Assembly: GCA_950295325.1 (NCBI GenBank)
Contig: OX485805.1
Coordinates: 3,846,501-3,910,500, forward strand
DNA length: 64,000 bases
DNA from: Polytrichum commune
Lineage: Eukaryota; Streptophyta; Polytrichopsida; Polytrichales; Polytrichaceae
Direction: 5' to 3'
Of this stretch, positions 1 to 12,410 are shown piece after piece. The notes under the pieces were generated by a model. The model saw only the letters and a list, made by a program, of their open reading frames with translations. It ran no database searches and was not told where the DNA came from. The translations under genes were made by a program, and so were the position numbers. Every line of letters starts with the position of its first letter. The stretch's first letter is position 1.

Positions 1-96
1 TTGTAGCTGAGCATAAAACTCTAGCTTGGTCTAAATTTCTTTAACGAAGTTCCTTACTCGTGTTTCTGGATTGTGCAAACAGTGTCATCTCCACAG

Positions 97-614
97 ATGG
101 CAGAAGAGCAGTTTTGGAAGCAGAACGGGCAGAGGCAGAGGAACAAGAGAGAGAGCAAGAAGCCCGTGAACAAGCAGAAGCTGAAGTTCGAGCAGCCGCC
201 GAGGAGGCTCGAAGGGCAACAGAGCTGGCAACACAATTAGAAGCTGAAGCTAGGAAGTTAGCAGCAGAAGAAACCAGGGCTGCTGCACTTGCGGCAAAAG
301 CACAGGCAAGGGCTGACGCTGCAGCTGCCTCTGTAGATGGCCTCACCACCAAAGCAAAGGAGTTAGGTATTAACACACCTGCCAAGACAATGGCGGGAGT
401 GAATTTTGCATCTTTCGTTCCAAAGCTCGAAGATGTGGGTGCTCGATTTACCAAACCCAAAGCTGAGAAGCCCAAGAAGAAAGAGCAGATCAAAAGCAAA
501 CCACAACCAGAGCTTGCTGGTGTGGGCGCTGGGGCTGAGCCCGCCCCAAAACCCCAAAAGCAGTTTTTCGGTGGTCTTTTCAAGCAGGAGACGGTTTACA
601 TGGACGATGAGTAA
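97..614 (+). CDS. 3' terminal exon of an Ala/Glu-rich coiled-coil protein (partial)
   Basis: This is the last exon of a gene that begins left of the window. A likely splice acceptor (CCACAG) ends at 96, after which the frame stays open to a TAA at 612-614. About the first 85 residues are an Ala/Glu/Arg-rich helix typical of a coiled coil. A linker follows, then a Lys/Pro-rich stretch, and the protein ends FGGLFKQETVYMDDE. An alanine-rich coiled coil plus a short conserved acidic tail is reminiscent of the C-terminal extension of plastid nucleoid proteins such as pTAC16 (a Rossmann-fold protein), but that is a recollection rather than a match I can prove. The catalytic or N-terminal part is not in the window, so no function is claimed. 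The exon itself is well supported by its codon pattern and length. Confidence 0.6.
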
Positions 615-1083
615 ATGTTCTGTAATAATGTTGCTGTATTGCAGCTGGTGTACTTATTCTGCGAGAAGATGTACTTTGTCTTGCCTTTAGTAGGTAAGGT
701 TGTCAGGAGAGGTGTTAAGGAGTAAAAATCTCCTTACGACTGTAAGATTGTATAGACTGAGAGGCAGGAGTGGCGTGCTGTAGGTACTTAGCCTCATTTC
801 TGCAAAGCTATGAACGACTTCTTCCCATTGTAGATTCATCAGCACAAAAGTCATTTGTTTGCAGCCTACTAGAGTGCTGTTAACATATTGTACTGCCCTT
901 TTTGTACCAAGAGTTTGCTCATTTGCCATGCTTTAAAATTTCATCATGTGACTCTCTTGTAAAATTTCATCCACAATCTTTGGTATTTGATCGGAGTACT
1001 GGGATGAAACCTCCCAACACTCCCAACCAATTCCCTACTCAGGTATGTGGCCTATTGTGTGCACCTGCAACTCCACAAAAAGA

Positions 1084-1280
1084 TTTGATCGGTGCACTGA
1101 ATCTGGATTCCTCTCTTCCGATTAGCAACTGCAACTCACGCAGTTTGTCTACTCAATTTTCGGAGCTGGAGCTGAGATGCAGAGTTTGATTGGTGGACTG
1201 AATTTGGAATCATCTCATTCAATGAGCAACTGCAAATCGTGCAGATTGTCTACTCTAGTTTCAGAGCTGAGGACGTAGGA
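1084..1280. repeat. two-copy tandem repeat, about 101 bp
   Basis: Two adjacent diverged units begin TTTGATCGGTGCACTGAAT (1084) and TTTGATTGGTGGACTGAAT (1185). They share the blocks GCAACTGCAA and TTGTCTACTC. The period is about 101 bases, so the copies do not stay in one reading frame. The array lies just downstream of the partial gene, within or beyond its 3' UTR. Confidence 0.7.
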
Positions 1281-1839
1281 GGTCAAAGGGAATAGGTCAA
1301 TGGCGGACATTGAACATAAAGTTTTTCCAAAATGTATGTTGTTTAGACTAATCAAACGTGTGTGCCATCCTTCTCCACAACTCCTCAATCTTGAGCCATG
1401 TTCCTTGAGCCTCATAGCTTAACCTAAGGTTCAGAAAAATTGGGAAGTGGCTTGGTCATATATAACTTCTTCTTCATTTTATTTGGAGGGGGGGAGGGAC
1501 ATATATGACCTTCTTATGACTCACTATCAATAGACTTGATAAATCATAACGATTTGAGATTAAATTTCAAAATTATTTCCAATATTTCTCGAGACTAGTC
1601 ATGGCTTCTGTATATGCACACAACAACACAATGAATATATTCTTGTGAATTCAAGTAGTATAAGGTAGCAATTTTTTTTCAAAAGTAATCAAATGGTATG
1701 GATTGATTAAGAGGCTAACGATTAAAAATATTCTCTAACATCCAAAAATTGTGACTTTTTCCAAGTTAATGATGAGGACAACAATATAAAGTTCAATAGC
1801 TTCTATCCATTATTGAAGAGTTGACTATTCATCATTAGA

Positions 1840-2010
1840 CTAAGGTAGATGGGTCTTAAATGGTTACCTTTTAAAACTAGCCCACTTCTCCTAGGAGAAA
1901 GCATGCGATTAATACAAGATGGTTGGCAAATCCATATCAAGACCATAGCCACTTTCTTCATAACTTTTTGGAGCTCATATGAATATCTTATTCATTATGA
2001 ACATGAGTAT
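1840..2010 (-). repeat. dispersed repeat family R1, copy 1
   Basis: Read on the minus strand, this stretch matches 51735-51905 (+) closely. The shared order is a GATATTCATATGA block, a GAAAGTGGCTA block, GTGGGCTAGTT and AACCATTTAAGA.CCATCTACCTTA. A shorter third copy lies at about 56770-56835. I do not recognise a coding domain. The copies are most likely fragments of one transposon family. Confidence 0.7.
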
Positions 2011-2340
2011 TTTAGTGTTCATTAAATAGTCAAAAAAATCATGTAATTTTGTTGGTTGTTCATTCATCCCAATTGAAGCTCACTAGACTAATTCAAGGTT
2101 TCTTGCCCTAATATAGGGGTTAATTTAGCTATAAAAATAATAGCATCCGGGCTCTACAACACCAATAACATATGTCACCCTCCCCTCCCCTAGTTTTCCC
2201 TTCCCCCTCGGTAGGCGTTGTGAACATTCACTCTTCTTCAACCATGTGGACTACATAATACCACAACCAATGAATTGTTGAGCTATGAAAACACTTTCAC
2301 CCTTTGAACACAGTACAAGGGATTTTGTTCATGTTTGTGG

Positions 2341-2500
2341 GCCTTATGTGCTCACTCTTCTTAATAAGACACCTACATTTGAGTGGTATGTAGCAAGACT
2401 TGAAGCTAAAGATTGTGGGCTCAAAATATAGACACCATTTTGAGTTCGATATTCAACACAATTGCAAGCCCGGTTCACGTGATTGTTTCAAGACAATGTG
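2341..2500 (+). repeat. dispersed repeat family R2, copy 1
   Basis: It matches 9779-9945 on the same strand. The shared text runs from ATGTGCTC, through CAGACACCTACATTT-like sequence and AGTGG, to a TTCGAT..TAAACACAAT-like block. It is diverged (roughly four bases in five match by eye) and no coding function is visible. It is probably an old transposon fragment. Confidence 0.55.
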
Positions 2501-3151
2501 AATCTTCACTTTGACCTACTATAAGTATTGCGTCTCACCTCCAATTCAAAAACTTGGAATAGCAGTCTCCATGTTTTGCAAATACTAAGTAGTGGAAACG
2601 ATTGAGCAAAATTTGAGCAGCTCTTGATTGTTGCAACACATAGCGGGGTATTGCCATGTTCATGGCGGAGCTATATGTAAAGATGAAAAATGAATGTGAG
2701 CATGGGTGGCTCTTGCTCTTCACATTTTTGCTATCGCCTACCCCCACATACTAAGTTGAAGTACTTGTCACCCTCCATACAAAACATTTTAGTAAAATTT
2801 GAGTATAGACCCCACATTTGTGGCAAAAGTAGAACTTTGTGCATTCAACTACAATATCTTGATTGCTCGTCGAAGAGTAGAAAGGTTACCAAATTAAAAC
2901 TCGCCACAAGTTTGCACCCATGAAGGCCCGATATCATCCATAAAGCCCATGTTCTTCTATCCATGAGGCCCTTGGTAATGGGACATAATTGGTGGGTTTG
3001 TGGATGTGAACTAAAGATTATGGATGAAATATCCCATGCATGGATAGGATCAGGAGATTATGATGGATAATTGGCTTGAGTAGGTGGATCGCTCTCCACT
3101 CTTTGGGAGTCTAGTCCATATTCCTCATCTTCCTCAAAACATGTATTAATG

Positions 3152-3648
3152 CACGGGTAGATCACTTAGTGCATTTAAAAAACGACGTGCGGCATAATAT
3201 AGAGAGGATTAAAATCATTTGAAATAAAATTATAAAGGAATTCCAAACAATGAAGGGGCCATTAAATGTAGACAATCCCATTATAAGTAAGTTAGATGGA
3301 CATAAAACGTGGGCCATTATTTTTTGTAAAATTAATATAGGGGCTGAAGATAAGGATCCTAGAAGGTATGTTTAGTATGGTATGTAAATGGGTTTAGGAC
3401 TCACAGGGATGGATGATAATTGGGATTTCCGTCTGTCCAAAATTACTTAAAAGGAATATAGAGTACAAAAAATTGCAGTGATTTGGACAATATAAGTAAT
3501 GGAAGGGTGCAAACAAATGGGCCATTTTTTAAATTTAAGTAATTATAGGGAGGCTTTAATTCTGCCATTGAAGGTAAATAGCCCCAAAAAAAAAAAAAAC
3601 CCCAGCGGTACGTGGTGCACAAAAATGCCTTAGAGTGATCTACCCGTG
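3152..3648. mobile_element. non-autonomous hAT-like element with 8-bp target duplication
   Basis: The left end reads CACGGGTAGATCACTTAG. The right end, read on the other strand, gives CACGGGTAGATCACTCTA, so the terminal inverted repeats match perfectly over 15 bases and partly beyond, including a shared GGCATTT/TGCATTT. The element is flanked by a perfect 8-bp direct repeat, TATTAATG, at 3144-3151 and 3649-3656. An 8-bp duplication with CA(C/G)GG-type ends is the hallmark of the hAT superfamily. The 497-bp interior has no transposase, so it would be a MITE mobilised in trans. Part of the same element recurs inverted at 60936-61218. Confidence 0.85.
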
Positions 3649-3975
3649 TATTAATGTGCATTTTGAGATAATGAGCTCACTTGCTTCATGAGGATCCCGA
3701 ATAGATTCTCCGAAATTGTTGTGTGCCACGGATGATTTGAAGACTACGCTCACTTGAAACAAATGAAATCTTATGGAATTGATTTTAATTTCTGGAAAAA
3801 ACCAAAAGGCATATGGGACCATAAATTTATAAAGATGGTGTCAAAAAGGCTAATTCCCTATGAAAACAAAGTATAATGACTTCTATAAGATACATGTTGA
3901 GATCAACTTGATGGTCTATTTGGAAGAAAGACTTGAAATTTCCAAATATTGCAATCTGGCCCTTTTCTGTAATAA

Positions 3976-4080
3976 AAAAGAAACTTTCTCTCTAGTGGAG
4001 TTATAGACAAGACACTCCAATTCAACTACATTATAAGGGTAAAAGTGACATAATCTATCATCTCTAGAAATTGGGATAAA
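3976..4080 (-). mobile_element. LINE C-terminal fragment (family L1-tail), copy 1
   Basis: The minus-strand translation contains FIPISRDDRLCHFYPYNVVE, then LECLVYNSTREKVSF. This parallels the longer remnant at 24100-24654, which reads RLCHFCSYNAIENEAHFVLE and CPLYEPIRDKF. The zinc-finger part is damaged by a deletion of about eight residues (NEAHFVLE is missing) and a Cys is replaced by Tyr. It is therefore a dead scrap of a LINE ORF2 tail, not a gene. Confidence 0.6.
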
Positions 4081-4760
4081 CAAATATGTTAGGAGGACTT
4101 TAGTGCAATCCAAGAACAAGAAGTCATATTTTTCCAATGTAGTAAAGCATGCATACCCAACAATACTCATCGTAGCTATTTGTTGTCGTTTGGGGCCCGT
4201 AGGTGAATATGGTATACGAATGAATTCTATCACAAACTTTGCTTGGGCATACATACAAGCTATAGAGAACTTCTTTTCCTATTTTTTAGATTTGACTTTC
4301 TCTAGATATGTAATTGTAACCGTTTTGTAATTTATACTTTATGATTGTAGGAACATAACCTGACCTCTTAGAACATTCCCACGTCTTTTGGTATTCGTAC
4401 AAGAATTCACATCCAACCATTCACCACTCAAATATAGGTGTCCATTTGAGATGAGGCACATAATTAGGCACATCTACCATACTCCCAATCATTTGTGATA
4501 AATTGTCAATCATGTGTTATTCTTACAGTTCCTCTACTATACGATGATATTATTAGTTTACACTAGAAATTACATACATCATAGCACGAATAGAACATGC
4601 ATACTTTATTTCATTTGCACATGCTAATTGCATTCTCTACATTTCAAAAACCAAAGAAATGATAAGATGGACAACAACATTGTCCGCCTTCACTTAGAAC
4701 TCTCCCACATCCATGCCAATGATCAGAAATCACAACATGGGCCATCATGTAATTTATAAA

Positions 4761-7700
4761 CTATTTTGTCTTTTCTTTGATTCGAAATAAAGATTGGTAC
4801 AAATGCCTAATCATCACACTTTTGGGAAATATAAGCCTCAACAATCGTATGAAAAACCAAATTATTCCTATCAAACACATCAAACCTGCCACTACTGCAG
4901 GATAAAATGTAAGACCTCCATGTTGCCACGAATACTCTTCAGACATCACTGCATTAGATGCTGATGTGAAAGAAATTAGGACCCCAAATACAGACATCAG
5001 GAGTAGGCTAATGGCAATCCCTATTGTTTTTCGGGTGCGTTGTCATTCTTCATATATTCCTTCTTGAGGCATTGGCAATGAAGGTACCACTGCGAACATG
5101 ATGGATGCAATAGCAAGGTAGAACGAGACGCTATTGGTGGCCATGGAGATCCTAATTGATAAGTTTGACGTTTGTACAAAATCATTTGCATAACCAAGAG
5201 GTGGTTGCAAAGGACCCACATAAGATGCAGTGGCAATCAAAGCAGCCACAACAGAGATTGCATTGCCATCATCATTTAAGTTTTTTTTGGCTTCCAAAGT
5301 TTCCCTTTCAACCATGTTTTGCCATGAAAGGTGGTTTTCACCAGATGCCCATCTACCTGGTTTAGGATAGTTGCCACCGTTATCTTTTTCCCACACATCA
5401 ACACCTGCTTGAACCAATATGCTAATGCACGCTTCTTTTCCTTTGTACGAAGGATTCTTTGGACCTTCGGCTTTAGCTTGCGCATAAAAATCCACGTCAC
5501 CAAAATCCTCCAAGTTCATTAAATCATAGGGTAAATATGTAGATTGTGCCCGTACGGCCAGGGCAGTTGGTCGCCTTGATGCAACAAAATGTAAGCAGGT
5601 GGCACCACGACATGTCACTAATGGATCAAATTGATGATTTGTTGTGAATAACCGCAAAATCTCAGGGTCTCCTGATGCTGCAGCTAGGTGTATTGCTGAA
5701 ATTTCTTCAATATCAAAATATTCATCAATGATTATATCCCCATGTTTTTGACGTTTTCCCACATCTTCCACCTATAACATGGTTGCATAGAGTGAAAGGT
5801 CGAAACACTAGAATTAGATTACCAATTCTTTTCATCAACAATGTTATTCAAGTTTCATTATTCAAACACTAAAACATTCAATTTCATGTCCCAAAACATC
5901 AATTTCTAGGCACGCACGTTTAATTACAATTTACAAGAACTCAAAGATTAATTTTGGGCTATGTACATTATTTCATACATGTTGTTACATTGAACGAGAC
6001 AACAATACAATTATCTAAGTCAACCAACATGGGATTTTTTATCATATTACTACACATTCAACTTCAAGTGTTCAAAGTAAATATCAAATCTTTCAGTGCA
6101 AGTCCCATAGCTTTGATTAAAAACTTCACCTTTACCAAGTGAAAAATATTTAATTCAACCCCTAAACGACCAATTCTCTCAATTTAATCAATTTGTGACG
6201 AGTTGAAGAACACAAGGAATGATTTTGATAATTCAATTTGACCCCAAAGATTTGGCATGTATTTTATAGAAACCCCGCAATTTGCCCTAAAAAGTGGTAA
6301 AGCTTCAAGACAAATTATAAGCTTTTCTAAATTGGATTTCTTGTCCATATTTTACATCATAAAATTCACGTACTATGAATATATAATCACATAAATGACC
6401 ACGACATCATTGTGTCCAATTATCGCACGTTTAAATCAAAATGAAACTTGAACTTCGAGATATTGATAAAGGCAATTACCATGTTCATTTTAAAATATCA
6501 TTGAAATGTTTGAAAAATGACAAATTCGTCATCCAAATACTATATTATGCCTCATATTTTGTCAAGTACTAAAGTGAAATGTCTACTAAAACATTTATGT
6601 GATATGCAATGAATAAAGACATTGGCATAGCACAGCGATCTTAGCTATAAAATTTGGACCTTCTCCAAAATACTATGATTTTAGAATTTGGTGAACAAAA
6701 TTTTGTTCTTGTGATCTTCACATTTTAGAACAAACAAACAAACAATCCCTATCTAATATCATGTGCGCATATGCAAATCGTAGTAATAATTAAATCAAGG
6801 TCCCTGGATTATTATAAGAAGCTTGAATTGTGTGAATGCATCCAAATGGAGTCGAATCTCTACAATGTTAAACCATTCAATCTATCACATCATGGTAGTT
6901 CCCTAAAGTGAAATGAGTTGCAAATCAACAACTAACATGACCTCCAAATTTTAAGAGTGCATTTGTATGTAACACACATTTTTTTCCAACATTATGTGGG
7001 CTGTAACCTTTTTTGAGGCAACCGATTACATCCAATTTGGACAGCTGATGAAATATGAATAAGTGTTTGTACAAGTATTCATGTGTTCCATATTCAATCC
7101 CTCTCGTGCATAACACTAAAAAACATGTAGCCTCTCATTTTTTATGTTTTTGGGTTCAAGTATTGTTAGGGCATTCACAAAGAGATTGAACGTTTAGAAT
7201 TTGTGGCTAAATTGAATGTGTCCTTGGTCATGGAAGGGGTTGATATGCGAGCAAATACATACCCTTGGACACGTCAGCAACACCTTCACCATCTCGGGCA
7301 AACCCACCACTGCAGCCAACTGCAAAGCTGTCCACCTATTCAAGTCATCGTTATAACGACTGACGTAAAGGCAGTCGTCAAGTAGATGTATCTATGGAAG
7401 AGGGCATTCACATCAGTCCTTGGGTCCTTCAACAACTGCTCCACCACCTCCGAGTTGTTATGTATCACAGCCAAATGTAAGGGAGTCGCTCTTGCATCTG
7501 CGCCACTACTAGGTTCCACCATGGCATCCACATGAGCCCTCCCATCCTCCAACAATGCGCGCAAGCTGGAGGTGCCCTCAAGTTGTGCGGAAGTGAGGTG
7601 CAAGGCAGTCCATCCCCTGGAGTCACGCATATTCAGACACAATGTATTCTCTTCCCCTGATTCTCCCCCTGGGATTAGAGGCACAAGGTACCAACAACTA

Positions 7701-8599
7701 CCATAGTCAACTGCAACATGCAAGGGAGTTTGGCCCTGGGCATTGCGGAGCTGGAAAAGGTATCTCAACACATGTGGCCCCTTCTCCACACATCCCCCAA
7801 TCACCGCCGTCACATACTCTTTGACGTCACTATAATAGAGGTACCGACATGCGTGGTGAAAGCGCAACTCTTCGCAATCAGCTACAAAGTTATAGTGCAC
7901 ATCTTCCTCAAACCTTGAACGCATACTGTCAGAAAGTAAGCTTCTGTGATCTGCGAGAACTCCCCGCAATAAATGCCCAGGCGATGAATTCTCCTCATCA
8001 GCAGCTTCAGGGTCTATGGATGATCCGAAGATGTTGCTTTGGTATGATAAGAAGTTCCTTGACTCACGCTTCTCCTCCCACAAATAATCCCGGCATTCGT
8101 AGTCACCCATACTCCACCAGGCAAATTCAAAAGCAGTAAGCCTAGCTTTCTCAGCATTTCTCCAATTACCCTCTGCTTTAAGAAGCTCCTCCAAAGAGAG
8201 TTCGATCCCCTCCTCTTCGTCCACAAATGGGTCCTTGTCTTTAAATAAATCAAAAACTTGGTCTAGCAGCTTCAAGCAGCCACGCATGGCAGCCGCATGC
8301 AAGACTGTAAACCCTGCTTCAGCCTTCTGCGCCACTAGACATGGTTTTTCCAGCAGTAGATTCATGAGCTGCTTACAATCCGCCCTGTCTAAGGCCTCTG
8401 ACCACGGAGAATCTCGAGGAGCCTCCACCAACCCAGCTGTTTTGCGCACACGAACCTCACTCGCAAGTTCTCGAGGTTCATAAGACATCACATACACATG
8501 CTCACTGTTGATATGAACACCTGGTGCATTCGGCCTGCCCGTGCGTCCTCTCCAACCTCTTTTCATCATCACACCAAGGCCTCTCTGCGACGGCGCCAT
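4761..8599 (-). pseudogene. ankyrin-repeat protein with C-terminal PGG membrane domain, disrupted
   Basis: Exon 1 runs from the ATG at 8599 to a GTATGT donor after 7263. Exon 2 starts at 5771 and the homologous frame runs to TAA at 4761. Exon 1 encodes about four ankyrin repeats (TVLHAAAMRG, TPLHVAVDYG, TALHLTSAQL, TPLHLAVIHN), then NRWTALQLAAVVGLPEMVKVLL. Exon 2 adds more ankyrin sequence (AIHLAAASGD, CLHFVAS) and a PGG domain with four hydrophobic segments, as in plant ACD6/ITN1-type membrane proteins. Two lesions break it. A one-base frameshift lies near 7375-7390, where the NRWTALQ frame no longer joins the upstream frame. An in-frame TGA at 5045-5043 falls inside the PGG domain between YEE and QRTRKTIGIA, with a good membrane segment continuing in the same frame. 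The splice phases agree with the corrected frame. A truncated product from exon 1 is possible; a sequencing error could explain one lesion but hardly both. Confidence 0.75.
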
Positions 8600-9352
8600 C
8601 GGATTGCCTCTCCAAGCTGAATCCGATTTCGCAGATTGAACTGTGATGGCAGGTCACAAGCTCAAATGCTTCACAAGAGGTGAAAGCTCGACTTCGCAAT
8701 GCTTAAGCAACCCTACAAGAAAGGTCAAACTCAGTCGAAATAGAAAAGTGGAGAACACTTGAAACTTCAAGTACGTCGCCATAACCTACCAAGCTTATAC
8801 ATTGCACGGGAAAACTGGTAGGCATTTCAGAATGCGTTGGTATTGCAACACTTTTGAACAAGTCTTTCAGACACCGTTTGAACCTTCTTTTGTGGCTCCG
8901 CTCTCATTTTTGCATCGCACACTCATTTTGGTCAGTGTAGATTCCCAGGGGCTTTCGGACTTGATCTTCTCTATTGAGATAAGATGCTGTCCTCAGGTGA
9001 TCGATCTCCTAAGAATCCAACTTAGTGTCACAAGAAGGACGTGGATTGTGTCCTTCCAGAAGAAGGGGTCACAGTATCATCAAAACAACAAATTTAATGT
9101 ATAAGACGAATCTGAGCCACAGAGGGGAAAATATTCACTTTTCCTCTACCATCTGCAGCAACGTTTCAGGCCAGTTCCAATGTTAGATTGGAGGATTTTG
9201 AAAGTTTTCCACAGGAAACTATATACATTTCCTCCGGCATAACTTTTCACGAAGGAGAAACAGGCGAGCGCTTTAATAAGTGTATACTTCATACAGTAAC
9301 CTGGCCCTAAATATACAAAGAAAATATCGTAAACTGGCAGGCATCCATATAT

Positions 9353-9770
9353 CCTTAACTACACTAAATAGGTAGATTAGTGTTAGATGAAGATTAGTGT
9401 TAGAGTCAATAGTTACCCAAAACGCTAAATGTCACTTGAAAGTACAATTAGTGTTACAATTTCCTTTGTCTTTATTTTGCATTGTCAAAGTTGAGTTCCA
9501 TTAAGTTTAAATTTTGTAATATCAAATTCCTAGCATATTACATTTTCTATGAGGCTCACATATTCTACCTCCAATTCTTCATTTGAAGATCTACAAAAAA
9601 TGTCATCTAACACTAAATGCGCTTTTGTAAATATTCAAAGTTACTAATTGGTACAAATAGTGTTAGAGTTGACATTTAGTGTTCTAACACTATGAAGACA
9701 ATTGACATTTAGCGTTTTCGTCGACTATTAGTGTTTCCAACACTAATCTACCTATTTAGTGTAGTTAAGG
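9353..9770. mobile_element. MITE with about 32-bp terminal inverted repeats (family M1, copy 1)
   Basis: The left end reads CCTTAACTACACTAAATAGG and continues GTAGATTAGTGTT. The right end is its exact reverse complement over about 32 bases, ending at 9770. Both sides are flanked by TAT, a possible 3-bp target duplication. The interior repeats TTAGTGTT/AACACTAA many times, like the subterminal motifs of DNA transposons, and has no open frame. A 3-bp duplication would fit PIF/Harbinger or CACTA-type elements; I cannot decide. Related elements lie at 21092-21320 and 21890-22182. Confidence 0.75.
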
Positions 9771-9778
9771 TATCTCGG

Positions 9779-9945
9779 CCATATGTGCTCCCTCTTTGTA
9801 AATCAGACACCTACATTTCAGTGGAATATGGCACATCTTGTTGCTCAGAATGGACACTTGAAAAACGACGCGTGTTACAAAAACATCGGACTACATGCTC
9901 GAGATATACACACCAATCTCAGTTCGATTGTAAACACAATCGAGA
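9779..9945 (+). repeat. dispersed repeat family R2, copy 2
   Basis: This is the second copy of the repeat at 2341-2500, starting immediately beyond the right end of the M1 MITE. That suggests the MITE inserted in or beside the older repeat. Confidence 0.5.
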
Positions 9946-11525
9946 GGCATCTCTAACTATTCCAAACGAAACAGAAACTGAACCTTAACCTCCTACAAAT
10001 GTTGCATCTCAACTCTATTTCTGAAACTCAAAATGATAACTCTTCGCAATTGCTGGCTGTGTGAGCCAATTCCCGTTCCGATCCATCCGCCAAAAATGTG
10101 TAAAGTGGAACCTGCCCACAGGAGGGTCACATACCTTACAACCCCACGCCTCACCAACTTTCTACTCCTGGTCAGCTTACCTCATCCCTACCGCCTCTCT
10201 ATTAGCTCACAAAAATGAAGAGTATTGATTGCAAAACATGAACTTCGGTAGCCACAAAGCACTCACAATGCCCTTAAATTACACAAGAAGTGTGGCCAGG
10301 TCAATGTGAATCCTCCACTGAAAGGGTCCTTCACCATGGCCCACAAGCAGGTTCTAGAATTCAGTACAAACACAACCCATATGTTTGCACACAAAATGAT
10401 GTGAAGGTACTTGGAGCAACAAAGTACTTGAAATTCCATCTAAACTTTCATTTGTGGCAGAGATGTATGTATTCATTAGTAGGTAAGAAACTTCGGAGGA
10501 AAAAGTTATGATTGGCACATGTTTGAAGTAACCCTGAACTTGGTTTGTATTTTGGACTACTAAAATTTCAATTTTCTCAGTGATGTAGAATATACAATGT
10601 AGGTCTTTTGCTCAATTCCAACTGTCGAAAGATGTGTCACAACCTAATTTAAACATCTCGTGACACGAGTCTCTCCAATAAAAGCTTTAAAATTGACGAT
10701 TTGACCCTTTGACCAAAAATCAACCATTTTGTGGTTGCCCAGGTTGTTTTGGGCTTATAATGTAATATGCACTTCCTTGGACTTTCAACCACTTGAAATG
10801 CTTAATCAATTAGTTATTGCTTAACACTCTTAATTTTTTCCGGTTAATTTCCTACACTTTTGGATTTCACTTGGTGTTTTTCCGGGATGTGATAAAAGCA
10901 ATAAGTACTTAAACTGACTCCTAGAAATCTTTTTGCAGTAATTCCAAATGTAAGCATTCACATCAACTTTGCTAGAGAGATGAAGACCAAGAGAATTCTA
11001 ATAATGATTCAAGATTAAGAGACTATGACCTATTTAAGAATGGTTCTAAGTTCATAGATTAAGAGACATCACTAAGGTAATACAACTAAATCCAAAACTT
11101 CCGAGAGTATAAATGAAGGATCATAACTACCAAAAACACATCATAAAAGTCCTCAAAGCAAAATCCAAAAGTCGCAAAGAACTCTAACACAAACCGATAG
11201 TTACAAAAAAATACTTTACAAGTTGAAAGCCATAACTATCAAGAGCCTCAAAAGGATAGATAAAATAAGAAGAGGAGTGTGCCACAAGAATCCTTTGTGA
11301 AGTCCCTTGTGTGGGTGGGTGGGACCGGAAGTGCTTATGGCCGCCCTTATTAAGACTTGAGGTACGTTAATTATGGATATCTAAAAATAAAATAAATACA
11401 AAGTCAAGAACCTATCAATCCATATTTTAGTCATGATAAAAATAAGAGCCCTTAGACGAGGGGATTTCTTACACCAAGTGATATTCTTGGAACCACATAA
11501 AACTCTTTGAGACCTTTTATAGCCC

Positions 11526-11716
11526 ATTAGCTAGTTGGGCTCGCCCATATTTTTGAGGCCTCGATCTAGCCATAGCTGGGCTACCCCATATTTTTTAAGC
11601 CGCGATCTAGCCATAGTTGGGCTAGCCCATTCTTTTTAAATACCGTTTTCAGCCATAACTCTTAGCTATTGGGTTAGCCGCTAGCCCAAAAAGTATGTGG
11701 GCTAGCGGTTGGTTGA
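11526..11716 (+). repeat. direct repeat R3, left copy, with internal tandem units
   Basis: The copy contains TTAGCTAGTTGGGC, then two short units around CGATCTAGCCATAG(C/T)TGGGCTA. It continues with TTTTCAGCCATAA..CTCTTAG and TTGGGTTAGCCGCTAGCCCA. The same order returns at 12273-12410 with one internal unit fewer. The text is rich in self-complementary CTAGCC/GGCTAG, so it could form secondary structure. Confidence 0.65.
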
Positions 11717-12272
11717 AGCGTAGGGCCATAGGGCCAAGGCCGCAGGTTAAGGGTACGACAGACAACGTACAAGGTTTGAAACACTTGAATTTGGACCGAT
11801 TATCTAAACCCTAAATCTTCCCGGACAATGGATTGAACTCCCTACAAGTAGTCTTCACCTCCGAAATGCCTCCGAAATGCCTCCTCGTTCTTTGAGGACC
11901 CCTTGAAGCGCCGCACTATGTGTTGGGCGACCCTAAACCCAATCGGATCTTCTTCTGTGTAGATGAAGAAATCGATCATGGCTCACTCGAATTGTTGAGC
12001 TTAAAGCTCTCCCCACCAAGCACTAACTTATCCTAGCTTGCTACCAAAGTCCTACAAAAATGTGGTGTCGGGAGGCCATGTTCATGAAAGAAAAACTCCG
12101 CAACAAAGAGAACCCACTTGGGTGGTGGAGGGAGCAAAACCAAAACTAGGAGAATAGTTTAGCAATAACCAGGAGAGGTTTAGAACGTAGGGAGAAGATG
12201 GCAGTGCTAGGGGTGACATGGTTGGGCCTTAGCTTGCGCCGATTGAGGTACATGACCTATCTTTAGCTAGCT

Positions 12273-12410
12273 AATAGCTAGTTGGACTAAGCCTCGATCT
12301 AGCCATAGCTGAGCTAGCCCCACTTTTTGCAAGTACCATTTTCAGCCATAAAACTCTTAGTCATTGGGTTAGCCGCTAGCCCAAAAAGTCCGTGGGCCAA
12401 CGGTTGTACA
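12273..12410 (+). repeat. direct repeat R3, right copy
   Basis: Same order as the left copy at 11526: TAGCTAGTTGG, CGATCTAGCCATAGCTGAGC, TTTCAGCCATAAAACTCTTAG and TTGGGTTAGCCGCTAGCCCA. The roughly 750-base offset could mean degraded long terminal repeats or a simple segmental duplication. No retrotransposon coding sequence is seen between the copies. Confidence 0.65.

Larger units (their letters stand above)
615..3143. other. gene-poor interval
   Basis: The 3' flank of the partial gene is followed by AT-rich DNA. Apart from the tandem repeat and the two dispersed repeat copies listed separately, I see no open frame with coding character and no RNA gene. Confidence 0.5.

Noticed and set aside
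11526-12410. LTR retrotransposon with R3 repeats as LTRs
   Set aside because: Only about 600 bases lie between them. There is no gag/pol, no TG..CA ends, no primer-binding site, and the copies differ in internal units.
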